Positions 1 to 5,936 of a DNA stretch of 6,633 nucleotides are shown here, one piece after another (the first letter of the stretch is position 1; every line of letters starts with the position of its first letter). A program made the translations under genes and the position numbers. Origin of the DNA: QHWK01 sp035315685 (GTDB taxonomy: Bacteria > Acidobacteriota > Vicinamibacteria > Vicinamibacterales > CAVVIG01); assembly GCA_035315685.1 (NCBI GenBank), contig DATFXR010000526.1, positions 1-6,633 of the forward strand. Reading direction: 5' to 3'. The notes below the pieces were generated by a model. The model saw nothing but the letters and a program-made list of their open reading frames with translations. It was not told where the DNA came from and did no database searches.

Positions 1-1387
1 GCACCCCGAAGCGGCCAACATGACCTACCTCGGTCTCTATGCCCTGCAGCACCGCGGTCAGGAGAGTGCCGGCATTGCCGCCTCCGACGGCGACCAGGTG
101 CGCCTCGCGCGCGAGATGGGGTACGTCGCCGACGTGTTCGACGGCAGCACGCTCGCCCAGCTGCGCGGGCAGCTGGCCGTCGGTCACGTGCGTTACTCGA
201 CCGCAGGCGAGAGCAAGCTCTCCAATGCGCAGCCGATCCTGATCGACTGTGCGCACGGGCAGATTGCGATCGGCCACAACGGCAATCTCGTCAACGCCCG
301 GGAGCTGCGCGAGGAGCTCGTCCGGCAGGGATCGATCTTTCAGTCGAGCAGCGACACCGAAGTCATCGCGCACCTCTACGCGCGCTCCAAGGCGGGCACC
401 GTCGAGGACGCGATTGTGGAGTCGGTGTCGCAGGTGCAGGGCGCCTTCTCGCTGGTGATCCTCACGCAGGACCGCCTCATCGCCGTCCGCGATCCGCACG
501 GCTTCCGGCCGCTCGCGCTCGGCCGTCTCGATGATGCCTACGTGATTGCATCGGAAACCTGCGCGATGGATCTGATTGGTGCAACCTACGTCCGGGACGT
601 CGAGCCAGGCGAGGTGCTGGTGGTGAGCGGCAACGGCCTGCGATCGCTGAAACCGTTTCCGCCGGCGCCGCTCGCGCACTGCATCTTCGAGCACGTCTAC
701 TTCGCGCGTCCCGACAGCTATGTCTTCGGGCGCAGCGTCAACGAGGTCCGCACGGAGCTGGGACGGGTGCTCGCGCGGGAACAGCCGGTCGCAGCGGACG
801 TCGTGGTGCCGGTGCCCGATTCGGGCGTGTGCGCCGCGATGGGATATGCGGAAGCCTCCGGCGTGCCGTTGCGCATGGGGCTCATTCGAAACCATTACGT
901 GGGACGTACGTTCATCCAGCCGCAGCAGTCGATCCGGCACTTCGGCGTCAAAGTCAAACTCAATCCGGTGCGCAGCATTCTGGAGGGCAAGCGCGTCGTG
1001 CTCGTGGACGACTCCATCGTGCGCGGCACGACGAGCCGCAAGATCGTTCGCATGGTGCGCGCCGCGGGCGCGAGCGAAGTCCACGTGCGCATCAGCTGTC
1101 CGCCGACGATCTCGCCCTGCTTCTACGGTGTTGACACGCCGCGCCGCTCCGAGTTGATCGCGGCGACGCACACGCTCGACGAGATCCGGGACTTCATCGA
1201 AGCCGACAGCGTCCAGTATCTGAGCCTGGACGGACTGCTCAGCACGGTCGACGGCGCCCGCGCGTCCTACTGCACGTCGTGCTACACCGGCAATTACCCG
1301 GTACCGTTCCCGCGCGACGAAGCGCGCTACCTGCAGCTGGCGCTGAAGCTCGAGAAGTCTGAAAAGGGCGAATTCGTCGCCAAGTAG
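1..1387 (+). CDS. purF: Amidophosphoribosyltransferase PurF, 5'-partial
   Basis: Catalyses the first committed step of purine synthesis, PRPP plus glutamine to 5-phosphoribosylamine, in the cytoplasm. The frame is open to the left edge (H-P-E-A-A-N precedes the Met at base 20). PurF normally begins MCGI-F-G, so about ten codons, including the catalytic N-terminal Cys, lie outside; the Met at 20 is internal. Counting from that Met: glutaminase (Ntn) domain with LYALQHRGQES at 6-16, HVRYSTAG at 56-63 and GHNGNLVN at 85-92; phosphoribosyltransferase domain with the PRPP loop VVLVDDSIVRGTT at 326-338. Cys221 (CIFEHVYFARPDS), Cys367, Cys418 and Cys421 (CTSC) correspond to the four Fe-S ligands of the Bacillus subtilis type, with nearly the same spacing, so an oxygen-sensitive 4Fe-4S enzyme is likely. 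The C-terminus (stop at 1385-1387) looks natural. The next gene starts five bases downstream. Identification is very secure. Confidence 0.97.
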   Translation, partial: HPEAANMTYLGLYALQHRGQESAGIAASDGDQVRLAREMGYVADVFDGSTLAQLRGQLAVGHVRYSTAGESKLSNAQPILIDCAHGQIAIGHNGNLVNARELREELVRQGSIFQSSSDTEVIAHLYARSKAGTVEDAIVESVSQVQGAFSLVILTQDRLIAVRDPHGFRPLALGRLDDAYVIASETCAMDLIGATYVRDVEPGEVLVVSGNGLRSLKPFPPAPLAHCIFEHVYFARPDSYVFGRSVNEVRTELGRVLAREQPVAADVVVPVPDSGVCAAMGYAEASGVPLRMGLIRNHYVGRTFIQPQQSIRHFGVKVKLNPVRSILEGKRVVLVDDSIVRGTTSRKIVRMVRAAGASEVHVRISCPPTISPCFYGVDTPRRSELIAATHTLDEIRDFIEADSVQYLSLDGLLSTVDGARASYCTSCYTGNYPVPFPRDEARYLQLALKLEKSEKGEFVAK

Positions 1388-1392
1388 GCATC

Positions 1393-2586
1393 ATGAGGAC
1401 ACAAAGGTCCGCTCTCCTCTTTTTCCTTTGGTCCTTCCTCTGCGCCCTCGTCTGCCCGCGAAGCGCGAACGCGCAGGAGCCGACGTCGCCGCAGTTCACG
1501 CCGGCGGCACAGCTGCAGGGCGCGATCGACAAACTCGGCAGCCTCGATTACGCGACGCGGACCAAGGCGTCGCAGCTGGTGCGCCGCACGGTCAGCGCGC
1601 AGGCGGTGCCGGTGCTGCTGCAGACGGTCACCGGTCATGCCGACGGCTACGTCCGCTATCGGGCGCTGGTGCTGCTCACCGGCTTCAACGATCCGCGGAC
1701 GAAGGACGCGATGCGCGAGTCGCTGGCGAGTCCGAACGACCGGCTCCGCACGGTGGCTCTCAGCTTCTTCGAGCACAATCCTGATCCCGCGTTGATTCCG
1801 CAGTTCATCACCGCGCTCGACAAGGAGCAGGGGGAGTTCGTGCGGCCGGCGCTCGTGCGCGCGCTGGCGGCGCTCGGCAGCGATCCGCGCGTCCGGCAGG
1901 CGCTCGTCCCGCAGGTGACGCGCGGCGAGGATTTCTTCCGCAGCGCCGTCATCGAAGCGCTCGGCGACTACAAGGCGCAATATGCGTTCGACCAGATCAC
2001 GACTGTCGCGAAGCTCGAGGGGCCGCTCCAGGATGATGCGGCGCTGACGCTGGGAAAGATCGGCGACAGGCGCGCGCTCGAGACGCTTGCCGCGCTGCAG
2101 CGGTCGGCGCCGAAGCCAACCCAGCCGTCGATTGCCGCGGCCATCTGTCTGCTCGGCGTGAACTGCGAATCGCACGTCGGTTATCTCGTCGAGACGCTGA
2201 AGTTCGCGGACAAGAACGAAGGCTATCAGGAGTTGCTGCGTAGTGCCGCGGCGGGGCTCGGCGCGCTCGCGGTCGCGGGACGCGCGGAGGCGGCGCAGGC
2301 GCTCGCTGACGTCGGCGTCCCGGCGAGGGATCCGACGCGCGCGCCGGTCGCGCTTGCGCTTGCCACGGTTGCGCTGCGCAACACGACGCTGATGCTGTCG
2401 CTGCTCGAGAAGTCCGCCAGCCGTGACGGCACGCTGACGCTCGTCGCCGAGGGATTCGACATGCTCGAAGAGGATCTCGAGAAGGAGCGCTTCTTCGCGC
2501 AGACGCGGCGCACCTTCTGGGAGTCGCCGGAAGGCTCGCCGCGCCGGACGCTGTTGCAGACAGTGATTGGGAAGCTGGACTTCTGA
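1393..2586 (+). CDS. Exported HEAT-repeat protein of unknown function
   Basis: A 397-residue protein whose exact role I do not recognise. The N-terminus is a classical Sec signal peptide: basic start MRTQR, hydrophobic stretch at 6-21, and a signal peptidase I site after ANA (about residue 27, before QEP). A Cys at 21 is not in a convincing lipobox. The mature part, from about residue 40 to the end, is built of repeated helical pairs typical of HEAT/armadillo-like scaffolds (for example VRYRALVLLTGFNDPRTKDA, RLRTVALSFF, ALVRALAALGSDPRVRQAL, DDAALTLGKIGDRRALETL). No catalytic motif is visible. Such proteins usually bind other proteins; that is family knowledge, not shown here. It lies between purF and purM, starts five bases after the purF stop, and its TGA overlaps the purM ATG (TGATG), so it is probably co-transcribed and coupled to purM. 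No strong Shine-Dalgarno precedes the ATG. A periplasmic product in a purine operon is unexpected. Confidence 0.88.
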   Translation: MRTQRSALLFFLWSFLCALVCPRSANAQEPTSPQFTPAAQLQGAIDKLGSLDYATRTKASQLVRRTVSAQAVPVLLQTVTGHADGYVRYRALVLLTGFNDPRTKDAMRESLASPNDRLRTVALSFFEHNPDPALIPQFITALDKEQGEFVRPALVRALAALGSDPRVRQALVPQVTRGEDFFRSAVIEALGDYKAQYAFDQITTVAKLEGPLQDDAALTLGKIGDRRALETLAALQRSAPKPTQPSIAAAICLLGVNCESHVGYLVETLKFADKNEGYQELLRSAAAGLGALAVAGRAEAAQALADVGVPARDPTRAPVALALATVALRNTTLMLSLLEKSASRDGTLTLVAEGFDMLEEDLEKERFFAQTRRTFWESPEGSPRRTLLQTVIGKLDF

Positions 2587-3608
2587 TGGACTACCGGCAG
2601 GCGGGCGTCGATATCGACGCAGGGAACGAAACCGTCCGCCGCATCAAGTCGCTCGCCCGGTCCACGTTCACACCCGGCGTGCTTTCGGACATTGGATCGT
2701 TCGGCGGGCTCTTTCATCTCGATCGCGATCGGGTGAAAGAGCCCGTGCTCGTCTCGAGTGCCGACGGTGTCGGCACGAAGTTGAAGGTCGCGTTCATGAC
2801 CGGCCGCCACGACACGGTCGGCGCCGATCTCGTCAACCACTGTGTCAACGACATCCTCGTCCAGGGTGCCGAGCCGCTGTTCTTTCTCGACTATCTGGCG
2901 ACCGGCCGCCTCGCGCCGGCGGTCGCCGAGCAGGTGATTGGCGGCGTCGCGCGCGGGTGCCGCGAGAACGGCTGCGCGCTGATCGGCGGAGAGACGGCTG
3001 AGATGCCCGGCTTCTACGCTGATGGCGAATACGACATCGCCGGGTTCATCGTCGGCGTTGTCGAGAAGGCGAAGGTGATCGACGGCCGGACTATTGTGCC
3101 GGGTGATGTGCTCATCGGGCTGCCGTCCGCCGGCCTGCATACCAATGGCTATTCACTCGCGCGTCACGTGTTCTTCGAGCTTGCCGGTTGGAGGGCGGAC
3201 ACGTTCGTCGCGGGCCTCGGGACCACCATCGGCGACGCGTTGCTCGCGCCGCACCGATCATATCTTTCAGTCGTGCGGCCGCTGGTCGACCGAGATCTCG
3301 TCAAGGGTCTCGCGCACATCACCGGCGGCGGCATCACTGAGAACCTGCCGCGGACTCTTCCCGAGGGGTGCGCTGCCGAAGTCGATCGGAGGTCGTGGAC
3401 GGTTTCTCCGATTTTCCGGCTGCTGCAGGACTGCGGCGGGATCGCTGATCAGGAGATGTTCCGTGCGTTCAACATGGGCGTCGGCCTGATCGTCGTTTGC
3501 GCCGCGCCAGACGCCGGGCGCGTGATCGCTCTGACGGCCGACGTTGGCTGCGACGCATTTCGTCTCGGGTCCGTCGTTGCCGGCGACCGGTCCGTCCGCT
3601 ACCTCTAG
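2586..3608 (+). CDS. purM: Phosphoribosylformylglycinamidine cyclo-ligase PurM (AIR synthetase)
   Basis: Converts FGAM plus ATP to 5-aminoimidazole ribonucleotide, step five of IMP synthesis, in the cytoplasm as a homodimer. The 340-residue length is normal for the family. Visible motifs: the N-terminal MDYRQAGVDIDAGNE, the DGVGTKLKVA ATP-binding segment at 60-69, NHCVNDILVQGAEPLFFLDY at 84-103, GGETAEMPGFY at 134-144, GLPSAGLHTNGYSLAR at 178-193, HITGGGITENLPR at 244-256 and FNMGVG at 295-300. All are intact. The ATG overlaps the preceding TGA by one base, which supports this start and translational coupling to the HEAT gene. The C-terminus (GDRSVRYL) looks native, but the last base of the TAG stop is also the first G of the downstream repeat array, so the mobile unit touches the gene exactly at its stop codon. 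Confidence 0.97.
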   Translation: MDYRQAGVDIDAGNETVRRIKSLARSTFTPGVLSDIGSFGGLFHLDRDRVKEPVLVSSADGVGTKLKVAFMTGRHDTVGADLVNHCVNDILVQGAEPLFFLDYLATGRLAPAVAEQVIGGVARGCRENGCALIGGETAEMPGFYADGEYDIAGFIVGVVEKAKVIDGRTIVPGDVLIGLPSAGLHTNGYSLARHVFFELAGWRADTFVAGLGTTIGDALLAPHRSYLSVVRPLVDRDLVKGLAHITGGGITENLPRTLPEGCAAEVDRRSWTVSPIFRLLQDCGGIADQEMFRAFNMGVGLIVVCAAPDAGRVIALTADVGCDAFRLGSVVAGDRSVRYL

Positions 3609-3708
3609 GGGGTCGGGAACCGTTTCCGCGTCGTGACAGTTTTCCACAGGGGGTCGGGAACCGTTTCAACCTGATCCCAGTTATCCACAGGGGGTCGGGA
3701 ATCGTTTT
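3608..3708 (+). repeat. Left REP-like array, three units, 41-bp period
   Basis: Three direct copies of a 19-base core, GGGGGTCGGGAACCGTTTC or its variant ending AATCGTTTT, begin at 3608, 3649 and 3690, spaced exactly 41 bases. Copies two and three are preceded by GTTTTCCACA (3639-3648) and GTTATCCACA (3680-3689). The 12 bases between core and the next leader (3627-3638 and 3668-3679) are not conserved in sequence but are conserved in length. Copy one lacks the leader because purM coding sequence ends there. Copies one and two can form a tiny GGT/ACC hairpin around CGGGA; otherwise the core is not strongly palindromic. Confidence 0.9.
3681..3689 (+). promoter_or_regulatory. DnaA-box-like nonamer inside repeat unit
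   Basis: TTATCCACA is a perfect match to the classical DnaA-box consensus. The equivalent nonamer in four other units is TTTTCCACA (3640-3648 on +; 4536-4544, 4566-4574 and 4596-4604 on the minus strand), which fits the relaxed form TTWTNCACA. The match is seen directly. DnaA binding is inference, since the nonamer may simply be part of the RAYT recognition sequence. Confidence 0.35.
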
Positions 3709-3713
3709 GAAGC

Positions 3714-3749
3714 TCGCACCCGCCGAGCCCCAGACGACCGCGGGTGCGA
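3714..3749 (-). terminator. Hairpin just downstream of the RAYT gene (possible terminator)
   Basis: TCGCACCCGC (3714-3723) and GCGGGTGCGA (3740-3749) form a perfect 10-bp G+C-rich stem with a 16-base loop. It starts five bases past the RAYT stop in the direction of RAYT transcription. No U-tract follows on that strand (the next bases read GCTTCAAAACG), so a standard intrinsic terminator is doubtful. It could equally protect mRNA or be an end structure of the mobile unit. Confidence 0.4.
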
Positions 3750-3754
3750 ACGCG

Positions 3755-4450
3755 TTAGAGCGCTGCGGCAGCGAGCGGCTGTCGGGTCTTGCGGGTGCGC
3801 GGCCGGCCCGGGCACCTGAGCGCCCGCTTGAGCGCAAACTGTTCAGCCATTTCCCGCGTCCATTCGGCGTCGCCGTACGGCCAGTTCAGCGCCACTGCCT
3901 CGCGAACGGCGGCGAGCTCAGCGTCCGGCAGCGGCTCGTTCGCGATTGCAAGCCAGTTCGGCGGCAACGGAACGGGCCAGTCGGCGAGAAACGGATGGAA
4001 GTTTTTGCAGCGGTGCCAGGCGCCCGACCACCGCCATTCTTCAATGCGCCGGACCAGGAGGGCGCGAACCGGATTGCGCGCGACGTACCGCGCCACCGTC
4101 AGGAAGTGGTGGTCGGCCTGGATCGGAATCGCTTTGAACCGGCCCTGATACAGCGGGCCCGTTCCGGTTGTGTGATGCGCGGCGTGCCACCGCTGCGTCT
4201 GCGTTCCGGTCAACCACTGCATGAAGCGCGAGAGCTGTAAGTCCGCGCCCGGCCACACGATCAGGTGAAAGTGGTTCGGCATGATCGTGAAGTCGAGCAC
4301 GCGCATTTCGTACTTGTGTGACGCCTCGATCAGCAGGTCCTCGAACGTTTGGTAGTCTTCGTCGGCGGCAAAGATCACCGCGCGTCTCGACGCGCGGTTG
4401 ATGACGTGATGTGGGGTTCCCCCCATTCCGCTGCGGGGTCTTCGTGGCAT
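3755..4450 (-). CDS. REP-associated tyrosine transposase (RAYT, Y1/HUH family)
   Basis: A 231-residue single-strand DNA transposase of the TnpA_REP/IS200-like group, which nicks and joins at REP sequences through a covalent tyrosine-DNA intermediate. Motifs, counted from the chosen start: HHVINRA at 14-20; the metal-binding HUH motif in MPNHFHLIVWP (His60, His62); FMQWLTGTQTQRWHA at 76-90; GPLYQGRFKAIPIQADHHFLTVARYVARNPVRA at 98-130 with the likely nucleophile Tyr122; EEWRWSGAW at 137-145; and a basic C-terminal tail with GRPRTRK, often seen in this family. The start MPRRPRSG at 4450 matches how relatives begin; an upstream in-frame start at 4492 would add 14 unlikely residues. No clear Shine-Dalgarno is visible. 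It is transcribed against the pur genes and is flanked by inverted repeat arrays, its presumed substrates. It appears intact. Confidence 0.93.
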   Translation of the reverse strand: MPRRPRSGMGGTPHHVINRASRRAVIFAADEDYQTFEDLLIEASHKYEMRVLDFTIMPNHFHLIVWPGADLQLSRFMQWLTGTQTQRWHAAHHTTGTGPLYQGRFKAIPIQADHHFLTVARYVARNPVRALLVRRIEEWRWSGAWHRCKNFHPFLADWPVPLPPNWLAIANEPLPDAELAAVREAVALNWPYGDAEWTREMAEQFALKRALRCPGRPRTRKTRQPLAAAAL

Positions 4451-4455
4451 GACAC

Positions 4456-4493
4456 GGTGGCGTTCGCAAACCAATGGCCGCCCTGACGCCACC
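4456..4493 (-). other. Hairpin in the RAYT leader
   Basis: GGTGGCG (4456-4462) and CGCCACC (4487-4493) form a perfect 7-bp stem with a 24-base loop, ending five bases before the RAYT ATG on the minus strand. It would lie in the 5' leader of the RAYT mRNA and could occlude the weak ribosome site, limiting transposase synthesis. The structure is seen; the role is inference. Confidence 0.35.
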
Positions 4494-4516
4494 TTGCACG
4501 GAGACCACGGGCGCCG

Positions 4517-4606
4517 AAAACGATTCCCGACCCCGTGTGGAAAACTAAAACGACTCCCGACCCCCTGTGGAAAACGAAAACGATTCCCGACCCCCTGTGG
4601 AAAACT
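4517..4606 (-). repeat. Right REP-like array, three tandem 30-bp units
   Basis: Three perfect-period 30-base units begin at 4517, 4547 and 4577. Read on the minus strand each is GTTTTCCACA followed by the GGGGGTCGGGAATCGTTTT core. Unit one has a G-for-C change in the C-run (4535) and unit two a C-for-T change (4553). Here core and leader abut with a single base between units, whereas the left array has a 12-base spacer. The last unit supplies the GTG at 4597 that is the closest start codon for purN. Confidence 0.92.
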
Positions 4607-5217
4607 CGCAGCGCAGCCCGGGCGTCCTGATCTTCGGGCGCGGCAGCAATCTCCAGGCGATTATCGACGCGATTGCGGCGGGCCAGCTCGCGCCGTCGAT
4701 CTCGGTCGTGATCTCCAATCGCGCAGACGCGCAGGGACTTCAGCGCGCGCGCGACGCCGGGATCGAGGCGCTGGTCGTCAGCCCGCGCGACTTCGCGGAT
4801 CGCGACGCCTACGATCGCGCGATCGCGGACCACCTGCGCGCGCGGCGTGACGCCGGTGTGCCTCGCCGGATTCATGCGCCGGGTCGGCCCCGCGCTGCTC
4901 GACGCGTTCCCGCAGCGGATCCTGAACATTCACCCGTCGCTCCTGCCCGCCTTCCCGGGTCTCGAGGCGCAACGGCAGGCGCTCGAGTACGGCGTTCAGG
5001 TGACCGGCGCGACCGTCCACCTCGTCACCTCCGAACTCGACAGCGGTCCCATCGTTCTCCAGGCATCGGTGCCGGTGCTGCCGAATGACACGGTGGATAC
5101 GCTGTCCGCGCGTGCTGCGGCGTGAACATCGCATCTACCCAGAGGCAATTCGCATCGTGCTCGACGGTCGTTGGGCGGTCATCGGCCGTCGTTTTTTTTC
5201 GGGAGGTCGCGCCGTGA
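4597..5217 (+). pseudogene. purN: Phosphoribosylglycinamide formyltransferase PurN, two frameshifts
   Basis: PurN transfers a formyl group from 10-formyl-THF to GAR (step three of IMP synthesis). Homology covers the full gene, but in three frames. Segment one (GTG 4597 to about 4843): GVLIFGRGSNLQAIIDAI through AIADHLRA. Segment two (about 4844-5111): GVTPVCLAGFMRRVGP, LNIHPSLLPAFPG, VTGATVH and ELDSGPIVLQ, so the catalytic Asn, His and Asp are all encoded. Segment three (from about 5112): VLRREHRIYPEAIRIVLDGRWAVIGRR. As read, segment two ends at TGA 5123-5125. Both breaks sit in CG tracts and adding one CG at each restores the family sequence. The end at 5217 assumes a further one-base slip in the T-run at 5192-5199; without it the frame runs into the methyltransferase. 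The starts available, GTG 4567 or 4597, lie in the repeat array and lack a Shine-Dalgarno. Decay or assembly error are both possible. Confidence 0.85.
5201..5206 (+). promoter_or_regulatory. Shine-Dalgarno for the methyltransferase
   Basis: GGGAGG lies seven bases before the GTG at 5214, a good spacing, and follows directly after the T8 run that ends the PurN homology. It argues that the methyltransferase has its own start at 5214 although its frame is open further upstream into purN sequence. Confidence 0.6.
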
Positions 5218-5936
5218 CACCGTGGACCGAAGACGACTCGGCGACGTTTCGCGCAATCGCGCCGGTGGCGGTACCGCACCGTGGCGAGATGAACGCCGTC
5301 CTCATCTCGGCGGCGCCCTTCCCGTCCGGCGCAGCGTTCACGATTCTCGAACTCGGAGCCGGTGCGGGTGTGCTCGCCGAGGCGCTGCTCACGCGGTTTC
5401 CGCGCGCGACGCTGACGGCGCTCGACGGCTCGCCGTCGATGCGTGGTGAAGCAAGTCGACGGCTGCAGCCATTCGGCGATCGCGTTCGCGTCGCACCGTT
5501 CGATCTCGCGTCGCTCGACTGGTGGGATCGGATGTTCGGTGTGCACCTTTTGGTCGCATCGATGTGTCTGCATCACCTCAACGACGCGAAGAAACAGTAC
5601 CTGTACAAGGCAGCCGCCGAACGCCTGGCGCCGAATGGTGCGCTTCTGATCGCGGACATCGTCGAGCCGCAGGATCCGGCGTGGCGGGCGGCTGCCGCCG
5701 ATCGATGGGATGCGGCCGCGCGCGCACAGGCGGACGCGCTCGACTCACCGGCGCTGTTCCGGCAGTTCCAGGACGAGCGGTGGAACCATTTCCGATTTCC
5801 CGATCCAGACGATCGGCCCGCTGCGATCCTGCACCATCTGGTCTGGCTGCGACACGCCGGCTTCACCGCAGTTGATTGCTGGTGGCTCGACGCGGGGCAC
5901 GCCGTGTTCGGCGGCCTCAAGCAGGCTGCAGAGTGA
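5214..5936 (+). CDS. Class I SAM-dependent methyltransferase, substrate unknown
   Basis: A 240-residue protein with the Rossmann methyltransferase fold. Counting from the GTG: SAM-binding motif I ILELGAGAG at 44-52, the acidic residue after strand two in LTALDGS (Asp71), Asp97 in VAPFDLASLDWW, and the later segment LLVASMCLHHLNDAKKQYLYKAAAERLAPNGALLIADIVEP, which is the usual motif near strands four and five. No DNA, RNA or protein target domain is visible, so the substrate (probably a small molecule) is unknown. GTG 5214 is chosen because it follows GGGAGG and because PurN-like sequence occupies the same frame upstream. If the T-run were seven rather than eight, purN would end at a TGA overlapping this GTG (GTGA), a classic coupled junction. 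The 3' end overlaps the opposing phosphoesterase gene by 20 bp. Confidence 0.87.
   Translation: MTPWTEDDSATFRAIAPVAVPHRGEMNAVLISAAPFPSGAAFTILELGAGAGVLAEALLTRFPRATLTALDGSPSMRGEASRRLQPFGDRVRVAPFDLASLDWWDRMFGVHLLVASMCLHHLNDAKKQYLYKAAAERLAPNGALLIADIVEPQDPAWRAAAADRWDAAARAQADALDSPALFRQFQDERWNHFRFPDPDDRPAAILHHLVWLRHAGFTAVDCWWLDAGHAVFGGLKQAAE

Larger units (their letters stand above)
3608..4606. mobile_element. RAYT unit: REP-associated transposase flanked by inverted repeat arrays
   Basis: A block of about 1 kb between purM and purN. It contains one minus-strand RAYT gene with three repeat units on each side; the two arrays are in opposite orientation, so together they form an inverted repeat around the transposase. 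This is the layout of a REPtron-like unit (REP sequences beside their own RAYT), which is known from other bacteria. The outer ends coincide with the last base of the purM stop codon on the left and the 5' end of purN on the right. No target-site duplication is visible. Boundaries are those of the repeats; a true transposon end has not been shown, and RAYTs mostly mobilise REP sequences rather than behave as ordinary insertion sequences. Confidence 0.75.

Noticed and set aside
1327..2175. 282-codon minus-strand open frame opposite the HEAT gene
   Set aside because: Arg/Glu-rich shadow of a G+C-rich gene, with no recognisable motif, opposite a frame with a clear signal peptide and repeats.
2226..3140. 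304-codon minus-strand open frame across the HEAT-purM junction
   Set aside because: Antisense to two well-supported genes, low-complexity Ala/Ser-rich end, no family features.
3497..4240. 247-codon plus-strand frame running from purM through the left array and antisense to the RAYT
   Set aside because: The composition is Arg/Pro-rich shadow; the RAYT on the other strand has all family motifs.
3608..4606. CRISPR array (short regularly spaced repeats with 12-base spacers)
   Set aside because: Only three units per side, spacers too short or absent, arrays mirror each other around a RAYT, and no cas genes are present.
3608..4606. Replication origin suggested by the DnaA-box-like nonamers
   Set aside because: No A+T-rich unwinding region, no dnaA/dnaN context, and the nonamers are parts of a repeat family inside a purine operon.
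4375..4929. Minus-strand frame with repeated peptide VFHRGSGIVF, and plus-strand KRFPTPCGK repeats
   Set aside because: Produced only because the 30-bp repeat period is a multiple of three; no surrounding coding evidence.
5085..5936. A genuine PurN-methyltransferase fusion gene starting at 5085
   Set aside because: Codons from 5085 to 5111 do not match PurN, the methyltransferase has its own ribosome site and GTG, and the shared frame is better explained by indels.
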